Positions 9,083 to 16,902 are shown, numbered from the stretch's first letter. The stretch is 40,588 bases of DNA from JBJKRF01 sp046704785 (GCA_046704785.1 JBJKRF010000140.1:1-40588), one strand, 5' to 3'. The notes: a model not told the origin generated them from the letters alone. Made by a program: numbers and translations.

Positions 9083-9451
9083 TTAGGTGAGCAACCAGGC
9101 TAATGCCTTATCTTTATCTTGAAACACAGAAAGTTGGTATCCCTGATTGCGGCAGACTGACTCGAAAAATTTAAAATGTCCTTCATCTTCTGGCTTGATG
9201 ATCTCCGCAATCTTGATCCCCAGTGTTAAACCGATAAAGCGGAATATCTTCGGTCGATTATAGATAGCAGAAGTATTGCCGGTCACGCCGGTTGCATTGC
9301 GATGATCGATTATCGCTTTGGTTATATGGCGGCTTTTCATTGCCTGGGCTATTGCCTGTGCCATATCTATCGTGCCATCAAAATCAACCGTGCCGCTGGT
9401 GACAACTTCAGCATATCGATCTTCTTCGTGTATTGTTATGTTCCATTCCAT
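9083..9451 (-). CDS. STAS-like small protein of unknown function
   Basis: A 122-aa protein with alternating strands and helices (MEWNITIHEEDRYAEVVTSG... then a helix with MAQAIAQAMKSRHITKAIID) that resembles SpoIIAA/STAS-like single-domain proteins found in many bacteria. I recognise the fold style, not a named family. No signal peptide or membrane segment. The start has AAGG about 8 nt upstream. It lies between lysX and the argG promoter on the same strand but appears unrelated to either, and its sequence is more AT-rich than the neighbouring genes. It is bracketed by two similar 40-50-nt segments (about 9003-9050 and 9541-9583), which suggests it was inserted between the two amino acid blocks. 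Confidence 0.7.
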   Translation of the reverse strand: MEWNITIHEEDRYAEVVTSGTVDFDGTIDMAQAIAQAMKSRHITKAIIDHRNATGVTGNTSAIYNRPKIFRFIGLTLGIKIAEIIKPEDEGHFKFFESVCRNQGYQLSVFQDKDKALAWLLT

Positions 9452-9655
9452 GTCGCCGCCTTCGCTGGTAATGGCGTAATTTTAATCGATAACGAGACAT
9501 CTTGTGTTACGAAAAGCGAGCTATCCTTCAAGCAGCCCTCCTCGAAGAATATATCAACAGCGAATTCTTGCATTTTGCCGCGGCTTTGTTGGGACATAGC
9601 TCTTAGCTTCGCGCGGATCAAAATCGCTCATTGTATTTTTTGCCTGGCTAACGCT

Positions 9656-10501
9656 TCACCGGCTTCTGGCTTGCGCCAGCACGTAATCCACCATTTTCTC
9701 CGGAATGTTCACGCCGGTGGTGGTGATGCTGTTGCGAAACTCCATGGTGTGGTTGATCTCGTTGATGGTGTAGCCGTTCTCGGTCTCGAACAGGTCGAGG
9801 GCCAGCAGCCCACCGCCGACGGCGTGCGCCGCGCGCCGGCACAAGTCTGCGATTTCGTCGGTGACCGGGCAGTTCGTGGCAACCCCGCCGCGTGCGGTGT
9901 TGGTGATCCAGTTTTCCGAGGAGCGGTAGATGGCGCAAATCGGTTGCTCGCCAACCACAAAAGCGCGGATGTCACGGCCTGGTTTGTCGATGTATTCCTG
10001 GATGTAAAAAACCTGATGGTTGACGCCCAGAGCCGTCTTGTGCTCGATGATGGCCTCCGCGGCGGAGCGGTTGTCCACTTTGGCCAGCAGGCGCCCCCAC
10101 GAACCGACCACCGGCTTGAGCACACAAGGGTAGCCCATGGCTTCTGCCGCCGACAGGGCCATGTCGGCGTCGAAGGCCATCAACACGCGCGGCGTCGGGA
10201 GTCCGTTCTGGACCAGAATCTGGCTGGTGACGTATTTGTCGCCGCAGCGTTCGGCGATCGCGGAGGGGTTGACCACCGGAACGCCGTTGGCTTCGAAGAT
10301 GCGCGAGATGTAGAGTCCGCGAGAGTAGGAGATCGAACGCTCGAAGAGAGCGTCCACCTCGACGGGCGGATTGGCGATATCGAAGAAATGTTCCCCGTCG
10401 AGGATGCGGACGATCTCCACGTTCGGACGGCGTTCGAGTTCTTCGAGTAGTATTTTTTCTTCTGTGCGCAGGCGCGTGAATAGAAAACCGACTCGCGTCA
10501 T
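9656..10501 (-). CDS. lysX: Alpha-aminoadipate--LysW ligase (LysX)
   Basis: Second ATP-grasp LysX/ArgX paralogue, 281 aa. VLKPVVGSWGR (127-137), YIQEYI (166-171) and NEINHTMEF (247-255) match the positions in the copy at 4365-5237. The following EFRNSITTTGVNIP resembles, from memory, the aminoadipate-specific LysX of Thermus, and differs from the other copy. It is the last gene of the lysine block after homoisocitrate dehydrogenase (gap about 60 nt), where aminoadipate is made, so I infer it loads aminoadipate on LysW. AGGAAA lies 7 nt before the ATG. Confidence 0.85.
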   Translation of the reverse strand: MTRVGFLFTRLRTEEKILLEELERRPNVEIVRILDGEHFFDIANPPVEVDALFERSISYSRGLYISRIFEANGVPVVNPSAIAERCGDKYVTSQILVQNGLPTPRVLMAFDADMALSAAEAMGYPCVLKPVVGSWGRLLAKVDNRSAAEAIIEHKTALGVNHQVFYIQEYIDKPGRDIRAFVVGEQPICAIYRSSENWITNTARGGVATNCPVTDEIADLCRRAAHAVGGGLLALDLFETENGYTINEINHTMEFRNSITTTGVNIPEKMVDYVLAQARSR

Positions 10502-10561
10502 GGATGATTTCCTTTCGTTCTGATGTTTATGCTGGCTTAAAGAGCTTTTCTGTCCTATCTG

Positions 10562-11560
10562 TTACAGCGCGTGAATCACCTGCTCTGTCATCTGTTCGGT
10601 GGTCAGGCTTCCACCCATGTCGGCTGTGACGGCGTTGCGTGCGATGCAGTCGTTGACGGTCTGACGCAGGCGGGTGGCGCTGTCTTTTTCATCGAGGTAA
10701 TCCAACAGCATGGCCGTTGAAAGGAAAGTGGCCGTGGGGTTGGCTTTATGCTGCCCGGCGATGTTCGGCGCGCTGCCGTGCACCGGCTCGAAGACTGCCG
10801 TTTCCGCGCCGATGTTGCCGGAATACGCTACGCCCAGTCCGCCGACCAGCATGGAGGCTTCGTCGCTGAGGATGTCGCCGAACAGGTTGGTGGTGACGAT
10901 GACCTCGAATTGTTCCGGGGCGCGTATCAGTTCCATGGCGCAGGTGTCCACCAGCATCTCTTGCATGTGCAGGTCAGGATAGTTTGCTGCGATTTCGAGC
11001 GCCACCTGACGGAACAGGCCGCAGGTCTGACGCAGGATATTGGCCTTGTGGACGACGGTCACTTTCTGACGCCCCTCGGCGCGCGCCAACTCGAAGGCCT
11101 TGCGCAGGATGTTCTCCGATGCGTGGCGCGTGATGATCATTTCGCTGACGGCGCGGTTGCCGTTCTCTTCCAGGCGTTCGACACCGCTGTACAGGTCTTC
11201 GGTATTCTCGCGCACGATCACCATATCGATGCCGGGCCGCGAGGAGGCATGTTCGAACGAGCGACAGGGGCGTATGTTGGCGTACAGGTCGAGGGTCTGG
11301 CGCATGCGCACCACCGGCGAGAAATAGCCGGGGATAGAGGGCGGCGTGGTGACGGCGCCAAACAGCGAGGCGTCGGCGGCGCGAATCGCCGCCAGCGTGG
11401 AATCCGGCAAGGGGTTGCCGTGTTGCTGGTAGGCGCCGAATCCGATGTCGGCGTGGTCGAAGTCCAAGTCCAGGCCGAGCGCTTGCAAGACCTGTTCGGC
11501 CTGGACGATGACTTCCGGCCCGATGCCGTCGCCGGGGAGCAGGCAGATGTGATGCGTCAT
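10562..11560 (-). CDS. hicdh: Homoisocitrate dehydrogenase
   Basis: Beta-decarboxylating dehydrogenase, 332 aa, which oxidises homoisocitrate to 2-oxoadipate with NAD+. LLPGDGIGPEV at the N-terminus, RMRQTLDLYANIRP (substrate-binding arginines), RENTEDLYSG, and NLFGDILSDEAS with the metal-binding aspartates are all present. The fold is shared with isopropylmalate and isocitrate dehydrogenases. The preceding homoaconitase and homocitrate synthase genes decide in favour of homoisocitrate. It starts 4 nt after hacB, so the genes are tightly coupled. Confidence 0.9.
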   Translation of the reverse strand: MTHHICLLPGDGIGPEVIVQAEQVLQALGLDLDFDHADIGFGAYQQHGNPLPDSTLAAIRAADASLFGAVTTPPSIPGYFSPVVRMRQTLDLYANIRPCRSFEHASSRPGIDMVIVRENTEDLYSGVERLEENGNRAVSEMIITRHASENILRKAFELARAEGRQKVTVVHKANILRQTCGLFRQVALEIAANYPDLHMQEMLVDTCAMELIRAPEQFEVIVTTNLFGDILSDEASMLVGGLGVAYSGNIGAETAVFEPVHGSAPNIAGQHKANPTATFLSTAMLLDYLDEKDSATRLRQTVNDCIARNAVTADMGGSLTTEQMTEQVIHAL

Positions 11561-11564
11561 TGGC

Positions 11565-12062
11565 TCAGGCCATGAGTTCCTGGATGTCGTGTTCTTTCAG
11601 GAAGTTGACGATGCCGCCCGCGTCGGCGATTTTCATGACGAACGCTGGCAGCGGATGGGCCTGGTAGGTGTGGTTTTTGGTGTGATTGGTGATTTGCCCG
11701 CTGGCCAGGTCTACGTCCACTTCGTCACCCTCCTGGATGTCGGCAGCCGCTTCAGGACATTCCAGGATGGGCAGGCCGATGTTGATGGCATTGCGGAAGA
11801 AGATGCGCGCGTAAGAGGCCGCAATTACACATTTGGCCTGCGAGCCTTTGATGGCGATTGGCGCGTGTTCGCGGGACGAGCCGCAGCCGAAGTTTTGCCC
11901 GCCGACGACCACGTCGCCCGGTTTGACGGTCTTGGCGTATTCGGGTTTGACCTCGCAAAAAACGTTTTTGGCGAGTTCGAGCGGGTCGATGGTGATGTTG
12001 TAACGGCCGGGAATGATCTCGTCCGTGTTCATGTTTTCTCCAAAAGTCCAGGCTTTTCCCAT
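11565..12062 (-). CDS. hacB: Homoaconitase small subunit
   Basis: Swivel-domain subunit (LeuD/AcnA C-terminal family), 165 aa. FGENMNTDEIIPGRYN is the conserved start of the domain and GCGSSREHAP (59-68) is the substrate-binding loop. The specificity loop reads RYNIT at residues 20-24. In this family that loop separates homoaconitase from isopropylmalate isomerase, but I cannot assign it from sequence alone. AGGAG is 6 nt before the ATG. It follows hacA by 26 nt. Confidence 0.88.
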   Translation of the reverse strand: MGKAWTFGENMNTDEIIPGRYNITIDPLELAKNVFCEVKPEYAKTVKPGDVVVGGQNFGCGSSREHAPIAIKGSQAKCVIAASYARIFFRNAINIGLPILECPEAAADIQEGDEVDVDLASGQITNHTKNHTYQAHPLPAFVMKIADAGGIVNFLKEHDIQELMA

Positions 12063-12088
12063 AATAGTCTCCTGTCTTGTTGTAATGG

Positions 12089-13351
12089 CTATGAATGCGC
12101 GCCTTCCAAAACGCTACGCGGATCGGTGATTTTGCCGGTCAGGGCGGTGGCCGCCGCGGTGGCCGGGCTGGCCAGGTAAATCTCTGAGAGCGGGCTGCCC
12201 ATGCGTCCGATGAAGTTACGGTTCATGGTGGTCAGGGCGCGTTCGCCGGGGGCCAGGATACCGCCATGTCGCCCGATGCACGCGCCGCAGCCTGTGCCGG
12301 TGATCGTGCAGCCGGCGTCCATCAGAATTTCGATCAGTCCGTTTTGGAGCGCTTTTTTGTAGATGCGCGCGCTGGCCGGCGTGACGATCACGCGTGTAAA
12401 TGGATGCACCTTTTTGCCCTTGAGCATGTTGGCGACGATTTCCAGATCTTCGTAGCGGGCGTTGGTGCAGGTGCCGATGTAGACCTCCTGGACTTCCAGG
12501 CCTTCGACTTCTGGCAGCGGTTTGACGTTGTCGACGTCGGGATGGCAGGCGACCTGCGGCGTCAGAACGGAAACGTCGACTTCAACGGTACGTTCGTAGC
12601 GCGGATTGATCGGGAGAAGCTGCTCGAACGGCCCTTGCGCAGGGGTCTCGTTCTCCAGAAAGTCGAGGGTGGTCTGGTCGGCGGCGATCAGGCCGCACTT
12701 TGCGCCGATCTCGGTGGACATGTTGGGGAAGATGATGCGCTCGTGCATCGGCAGGTGGTTGATGTACTCGCCGCCGAATTCCACTGAGCGATAGGTGCCG
12801 CCGTCCATGCCGAGCAAACCGGCGATGTGAATCATCACGTCTTTGGCGTAGACTCCCGGCTGGGTCTGCCCGTGCAGTTCCACGCGGATGGTCTCCGGCA
12901 CCTTGAACCAGCATTTGCCCGTGACCCAGGCGACGCCGACCTCCGTGGAGCCCAGTCCTGTGCCGAATGCTCCCAGGGCGCCGTAGGTGTTCGAATGGGA
13001 ATCCGCTCCGATGAGGATCGCGCCCGGCGTGACGTAGCCTTCTTCGATCATCACCTGGTGGCAGACGCCCTGCTGGTACAAATGCGGCAGGCCTTGTTCT
13101 TTGACGAACTCCAGAATCTTCTTCTGATTCTCGGCTGCCAGTAAGTTGGGGGCCGGGTAGGCGTGGTCAAAGTGGAGCACGATGCGATTCTTGTCCAGAA
13201 TTGGTTTGCCGATCTCACGAAAGGCTTTGATCGCCAGCGGCGTGGTGTTGTCGTGACTCATGATGTAATCCACATCCACGAGCACGATCTCGCCGGCATG
13301 TACCGGATGCCCGGCTTTGCGTGAAAGAATCTCCTCGATCAAAGTACCCAT
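12089..13351 (-). CDS. hacA: Homoaconitase large subunit
   Basis: [4Fe-4S] hydro-lyase subunit, 420 aa, of the aconitase/LeuC family. It isomerises homocitrate to homoisocitrate together with hacB. DHAYPAPN, GADSHSNTYGALGAFGTGLGS, the first cluster cysteine in IGTCTNARYEDL, and the CxxC pair in TGTGCGACIG are visible. AAGGAG lies 6 nt before the ATG at 13351. It is 84 nt downstream of hcs. Isopropylmalate isomerase is the near relative, and gene context argues against it. Confidence 0.92.
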   Translation of the reverse strand: MGTLIEEILSRKAGHPVHAGEIVLVDVDYIMSHDNTTPLAIKAFREIGKPILDKNRIVLHFDHAYPAPNLLAAENQKKILEFVKEQGLPHLYQQGVCHQVMIEEGYVTPGAILIGADSHSNTYGALGAFGTGLGSTEVGVAWVTGKCWFKVPETIRVELHGQTQPGVYAKDVMIHIAGLLGMDGGTYRSVEFGGEYINHLPMHERIIFPNMSTEIGAKCGLIAADQTTLDFLENETPAQGPFEQLLPINPRYERTVEVDVSVLTPQVACHPDVDNVKPLPEVEGLEVQEVYIGTCTNARYEDLEIVANMLKGKKVHPFTRVIVTPASARIYKKALQNGLIEILMDAGCTITGTGCGACIGRHGGILAPGERALTTMNRNFIGRMGSPLSEIYLASPATAAATALTGKITDPRSVLEGAHS

Positions 13352-13435
13352 AGTTTCTCCTTGTGCGATACAGAAAATAGAAAAGCAGCATTGGCCGGGA
13401 GCCCTGTGGCGGCGATTCCCGGACGCTGGTAGGGA

Positions 13436-14818
13436 TCAGTTGGTTTCACCATTATATTTCTTCAGCACCATGCGCGTCTCGGTGCGTTTTACACCGGTGA
13501 CGGTGCGGATTTCCTCGATCAGGTTATTGAGCGCCATTACGTTCTCCACGTTGACAAAGGCACTGACATCGTAATCGCCCGTGATTTCATAGACGTTGAC
13601 CACGCTTTTGAAGCCGCGTAGGCGGCGCACCACCGAGGTGGTATACACGTGTGATTCGACTTCGAGCATCACCATGGCGCTGATCTCGTGCGGGATCACG
13701 TCGATTTCCCGCCCGGTGACGTGCTCGGCGATTTCGATAATGTCTGTATCGAAGAGCCGTTTGCGGTCGTCGCCCAGGTTTTTGATGCGTGAGACGATCA
13801 CTTCCAGTTCGGCCGGGCTGACCTGGATGCCGTATTCTTCCAGGCGGGCGGCCACGGCGCTTTTTCCGGTGTATTTGTCGATGACGATCTTGCGCTCACG
13901 CCCCAGGATTGCCGGGTCGAAAGGCTCGTAGGTGCGCGGGTCTTTGAGCACGCCGTTGGTGTGCACGCCGCTTTTATGCGTAAAGGCATTTTGTCCGGTG
14001 ATGGGCTTGTTGGGCGCCAGGAAGAAGCCGGAGACTTTTTCCAGGTAGGCAGAAAGGTCGAGCAGCGGCTGGATGCTGTATTTTTCGACCCCTTCGAGAT
14101 TATGGAATGCCAGGATGGTTTCCGCTAAATCGGGAATGCCCGTGCGTTCGCCCATACCGTTGACGGTGGTATGGATGCAGTTCGCCCCGCCGCGGATGCC
14201 CGCCATGCTATTGGCCAGCGCCAACCCGTAGTCATCGTGACAGTGCAGGTCGATCTTGCAGGACAGCAGGCGCTCGCGCAATTTGCATACGCTGTCGAAC
14301 ATGATATGCGGTTGCATGATTCCCAGCGTATCGGCGAAGCTGATACGGTCTGCCCCGGCTTCGATGGCTGCGTTGCATACTTTGACCAGAAACTCGAAAT
14401 CGGTGCGGGTTGCATCTTCAGGAGTATAGCGCACTTTCAGGCCCAGACTGCGGGCGTAGGCAATGTGCTCGCAGATGATGTCGACGGCCTGTTCCTGCGT
14501 TTTGTGCAGTTTTGCATCCAGGTGAATCTTGGATGTCGCGTAAAAGATAGCGACGCGGCCGGCGCCGCAGGCTTTCGCCTTGTCGATGCCGCTGCGCGCA
14601 GCGATGGAATGGGCGACGATCTCGGCTTTGAGCCCCAGCCCGGCGATTCGCTCGATGGCTTTGGCCACGCTCGTTGAAACGGACGGGTCGCCAGCCTCGA
14701 TCATATCTACGCCCACCTGGTCGAGCATTTGAGCGATCTCGACTTTTTCGTCCACGGTAAAGTTGACGTAGGGGGTTTGTTCGCCTTCTCGTAAGGTGGT
14801 ATCTAAAATTTCGATCAT
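13436..14818 (-). CDS. hcs: Homocitrate synthase with C-terminal RAM-like domain
   Basis: Condenses 2-oxoglutarate and acetyl-CoA, the committed step of the aminoadipate lysine pathway. 460 aa. The DRE-TIM barrel starts with LDTTLREGEQTP (Arg10), the metal-binding HCH is at 191-193, and the lysine-type FTHKSGVHTNGVLKDP motif follows. About 80 extra C-terminal residues (roughly 381-460) look like a RAM (Lrp/AsnC-type) ligand-binding domain: VMLEVESHVYTTSVVRRLRG, then ITGDYDVSAFVNV. RAM-fused homocitrate synthases are known in Sulfolobales, where the domain mediates lysine feedback. I infer the same here. AAGGAG is 8 nt before the start. It heads the lysine block behind a structured leader. Confidence 0.93.
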   Translation of the reverse strand: MIEILDTTLREGEQTPYVNFTVDEKVEIAQMLDQVGVDMIEAGDPSVSTSVAKAIERIAGLGLKAEIVAHSIAARSGIDKAKACGAGRVAIFYATSKIHLDAKLHKTQEQAVDIICEHIAYARSLGLKVRYTPEDATRTDFEFLVKVCNAAIEAGADRISFADTLGIMQPHIMFDSVCKLRERLLSCKIDLHCHDDYGLALANSMAGIRGGANCIHTTVNGMGERTGIPDLAETILAFHNLEGVEKYSIQPLLDLSAYLEKVSGFFLAPNKPITGQNAFTHKSGVHTNGVLKDPRTYEPFDPAILGRERKIVIDKYTGKSAVAARLEEYGIQVSPAELEVIVSRIKNLGDDRKRLFDTDIIEIAEHVTGREIDVIPHEISAMVMLEVESHVYTTSVVRRLRGFKSVVNVYEITGDYDVSAFVNVENVMALNNLIEEIRTVTGVKRTETRMVLKKYNGETN

Positions 14819-14840
14819 AATACAAGCTCCTTATAGCGGA

Positions 14841-14865
14841 AAATAAAAACCTGAAGGTCCTTCAG
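14841..14865 (-). terminator. Terminator at the end of the hcs leader
   Basis: On the minus strand the palindrome CTGAAGGACCTTCAG (14865-14851) is followed at once by GTTTTTATTT. It lies about 22 nt upstream of hcs and would stop transcription in the leader. The 5' arm can also pair with CTTTCAG at 14925-14919, a possible antiterminator. The hairpin is short, so strength is uncertain. Confidence 0.65.
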
Positions 14866-14905
14866 AAATTGTCGTGGTTGGTGCCTGTTTCGTGGAAATT
14901 CTCGA

Positions 14906-15053
14906 CAGGATTGTGTCCCTGAAAGAACTAACGCGCTCTCCAGTATCGGAGAGCGCGTTGGTTGACAGGGAAAGACCCGCGAGGCCTATCTTAGACAATC
15001 CTGCTTAACCAGCGGAAGCCCACAAATCCGATACCAAAAATTCGGATGTGGGC
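14906..15053 (-). promoter_or_regulatory. Structured leader RNA of the lysine operon
   Basis: Three nested or alternative structures are seen on the minus strand. A perfect 12-bp stem lies at 14930-14941/14948-14959. It is enclosed by a 9-bp long-range stem, CAGGATTGT (15003-14995) with ACAATCCTG (14914-14906). A 12-bp stem with a 2-nt bulge, 15042-15053/15018-15031, lies inside the leader peptide ORF. The strand GGATTTGTG (15029-15021) of this last stem can also pair with CACAATCC (14915-14908) with one bulged base, competing with the 9-bp stem. I see no lysine-riboswitch or T-box signature. Confidence 0.65.
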
Positions 15054-15103
15054 TGGCGCTTAGCCTTGGCCTCAAAGTTAATGGGTGTGGGAAGTTGATG
15101 CAT
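15005..15103 (-). CDS. Leader peptide with Lys codons upstream of hcs
   Basis: A 32-codon ORF, ATG at 15103 to TAA at 15005-15007, only about 5 nt after the predicted transcription start and without a Shine-Dalgarno sequence. The middle reads F-E-A-K-A-K-R-Q-P, with lysine codons AAG at 15067-15065 and 15061-15059 and arginine CGC next. The first arm of a strong hairpin (15053-15042) begins 2 codons after the second lysine, so a ribosome waiting for Lys-tRNA would cover it. The arrangement parallels the arginine leader at 8898-8981. Two lysines in 32 codons is a weak enrichment on its own, so the support comes from position and parallel layout. Leader-peptide attenuation of lysine genes has been described in Thermus thermophilus. 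Confidence 0.6.
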   Translation of the reverse strand: MHQLPTPINFEAKAKRQPTSEFLVSDLWASAG

Positions 15104-15114
15104 AATTGGAGCGA

Positions 15115-15143
15115 TTTATAGCTGCGTTCATCTGATTTGTCAA
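15115..15143 (-). promoter_or_regulatory. Promoter of the lysine (hcs) operon
   Basis: On the minus strand TTGACA (15143-15138), a 17-nt spacer and TATAAA (15120-15115): nearly perfect sigma-70-type boxes. Predicted start is near 15108, giving a leader of about 290 nt. Confidence 0.88.
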
Positions 15144-15184
15144 GGAATTTTTGCGGGTGAATTTTAAACTACTTTTTCGCACGA

Positions 15185-15214
15185 CTGCTCAAGCGTGACG
15201 CTTGAGCAGTTTTT
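15185..15214 (+). terminator. Plus-strand terminator-shaped hairpin over the 3' end of the polyprenyl synthase gene
   Basis: Perfect 11-bp inverted repeat CTGCTCAAGCG (15185-15195) and CGCTTGAGCAG (15199-15209), loop TGA, followed by five T on the plus strand. It overlaps the last codons of the minus-strand gene. No plus-strand gene ends here, so it may block antisense transcription, or act on the minus strand as a 3' stabilising hairpin. Confidence 0.55.
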
Positions 15215-16199
15215 CCGCCAGGCTTCCCAACGCAACGCCGGCCTCTCCTTGCGGGTCTGCTTCTCGCAGGTTGGCGAGCGCCAGGTCGGTCATCTGTTTT
15301 GCGGCTTCATGCGTGTATTCATAACCTCCCTCGCTTGCCAGTACCTTGGCAATTTCTTCGACCTCCTCCGGTTGGATGGGCCCTTGCGCCCAGCGTGTGG
15401 CGAATTTTCCTTTTTTGCTCAGTCCGACCAAAACGGGCAGGGATTTCTTGCCGGCGATGAGATCGGAGGCCGCCGATTTCCCCGTCAGCGCTTCGTCTCC
15501 CCAGATGCCCAGGATGTCGTCCTGCACCTGGAATGCCAGGCCGAGGTAATGGCCGAAAGAGCGGTAGGTCTCCTGGGTGGGTTCGTCGGCGCCACCCAGC
15601 AGCGCTCCCAAGCTGCAACAGCAAGCCAACAAAGCGGCCGTCTTGCCGCCGACCATCGGCCAATATTCTTCCACGCCGAGGTCGTTGCGGTTTTCGTAAG
15701 ACATGTCGAGGTATTGACCGCGCGTCAGGTCGAGGCAAGTCTCGTGCAGAATCTTCGCTGCGCGGGCCACGACTTCCGCCGGGTAGGACGCGCCCAAATC
15801 CATAACGGCCAGGTGCGCCAGGGTATAGAGCGCGTCGCCGACGTTGATCGCCATCGGAGCGCCCCATTTCTTCCAAACGGTTGGACGGCCACGCCGCTTG
15901 TCAGAATTGTCTTGAATGTCGTCGTGGACGAGTGAAAAGTTGTGCACCAACTCGACCGCTGCCGCTGCCGGCAGTGCGGTTTGGGAGTCGCCGCCCGCCC
16001 CGGCTGCGGACAGCAGCACCAACAGCGGACGGATGCGCTTGCCCCTGGCTTCCGGGCCGGCGCCTTCTCCCGTCCAACCCATGTGGTAGGTGAGCATTTC
16101 GTGAAATGCCTGGAAATGCGGCGCGTCCAAACGACTGACCTGGCGCTGGAGTTCGGATTCTATGCCAGAAAGAAGGTCTTCGATGAATGTGTCACTCAT
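15189..16199 (-). CDS. Polyprenyl diphosphate synthase (farnesyl/geranylgeranyl type)
   Basis: Trans-prenyltransferase of about 336 aa that elongates allylic diphosphates with IPP. First Asp-rich motif DDIQD at 93-97 from the chosen start, second motif QVQDDILG further down, and GKRIRPLL near 53-60 for IPP binding. Chain length cannot be decided from sequence: residues before the first motif are NFSLVH. The start at 16199 gives the usual N-terminus. It has no ribosome binding site but a TACAAT box 6 nt upstream (16211-16206), so a leaderless transcript is possible. With the IPP isomerase at 18685-19713 it suggests a local isoprenoid group. Confidence 0.9.
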   Translation of the reverse strand: MSDTFIEDLLSGIESELQRQVSRLDAPHFQAFHEMLTYHMGWTGEGAGPEARGKRIRPLLVLLSAAGAGGDSQTALPAAAAVELVHNFSLVHDDIQDNSDKRRGRPTVWKKWGAPMAINVGDALYTLAHLAVMDLGASYPAEVVARAAKILHETCLDLTRGQYLDMSYENRNDLGVEEYWPMVGGKTAALLACCCSLGALLGGADEPTQETYRSFGHYLGLAFQVQDDILGIWGDEALTGKSAASDLIAGKKSLPVLVGLSKKGKFATRWAQGPIQPEEVEEIAKVLASEGGYEYTHEAAKQMTDLALANLREADPQGEAGVALGSLAEKLLKRHA

Positions 16200-16260
16200 G
16201 CCAAGATTGTACCTGAATTCATTCGAATCGTTGCGGTATTGTGATACCCTTTGCAAATCT

Positions 16261-16887
16261 CTAGGTTCCCCGTAAGGTCACCCCTTGTTGGGTTAGCTCG
16301 TTCTCCAGTTGTTCCGGAGACTGAAAGTGGACGGTGGCAAACCCCAATTTTTGCGCGGCAGCGACGTTGGAAAGGGCATCGTCGACGAACAGGCATTCCG
16401 GTGGCTGGCGGCGGATGCGTTGCAGGAGCAGGCGATAGATCGCTGCGTCCGGCTTGATCAGGCCCACCTCGCCTGAAATAAGGATGTCGTCGAACCAGTC
16501 GAAGAAGGCGTATTTTTTGCGAGCGATCTGGAATTTTTCGGCAGACCAGTTACTCAGACCGTAGAGCAGATAGCCGGCCTGCTTGAGGCTGCGCAGGATG
16601 GTGAGCGTGCCCTGAATGGGCCCGGGCACCGAGTCTTCCCAGCGCTCGTCGTAGGCGCGAATCAGGTGCGCGTATTGCGGAAAGCGCGCCGAAAGTTCGA
16701 CGACGCCGTCGGCAAAGGAGCGGCCTCGATCCTGTTCCAGATTCCAGGCAGAGAAATCGATCTCCGACAGGAAGGCGTCGATGGCCTGGGAATCGTTCTG
16801 AAAGAAGGGCCTGTAAACCCGGTGGGGATCCCATTCGAGGACGACGCGGCCAAAGTCGAAGATAATCGCTTGGATGAGATTCGTCAT
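16261..16887 (-). CDS. HAD-superfamily hydrolase (YihX-like)
   Basis: 208-aa HAD protein. Motif I is FDFGRVVLEWD, with nucleophile Asp11 and a glycine (Gly13) where most phosphatases have the second aspartate. This D-x-G form is usual in the YihX/epoxide-hydrolase-N subgroup. Motif II is GLSNWS, motif III has the lysine in GLIKPD, and motif IV is LFVDDALSN. It ends about 60 nt upstream of the polyprenyl synthase on the same strand. Substrate unknown, probably a sugar phosphate or similar small phosphoester. Confidence 0.85.
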   Translation of the reverse strand: MTNLIQAIIFDFGRVVLEWDPHRVYRPFFQNDSQAIDAFLSEIDFSAWNLEQDRGRSFADGVVELSARFPQYAHLIRAYDERWEDSVPGPIQGTLTILRSLKQAGYLLYGLSNWSAEKFQIARKKYAFFDWFDDILISGEVGLIKPDAAIYRLLLQRIRRQPPECLFVDDALSNVAAAQKLGFATVHFQSPEQLENELTQQGVTLRGT

Positions 16888-16902
16888 GCGCCCGATTTTA
16901 GC

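Noticed and set aside
9436..9621. 61-aa ORF upstream of the STAS-like gene
   Set aside because: No ribosome binding site and no recognisable domain. It covers the duplicated segment and overlaps the next start.
10562..13351. Leucine pathway (leuB, leuC, leuD) instead of homoisocitrate enzymes
   Set aside because: The adjacent homocitrate synthase and LysX, plus the absence of leuA, point to lysine. Sequence family alone would not decide.
14819..15110. Lysine riboswitch or T-box upstream of hcs
   Set aside because: Neither the conserved lysine-riboswitch core nor a T-box antiterminator sequence of the TGGNACCGCG type was found. The leader ORF with Lys codons explains the region better.
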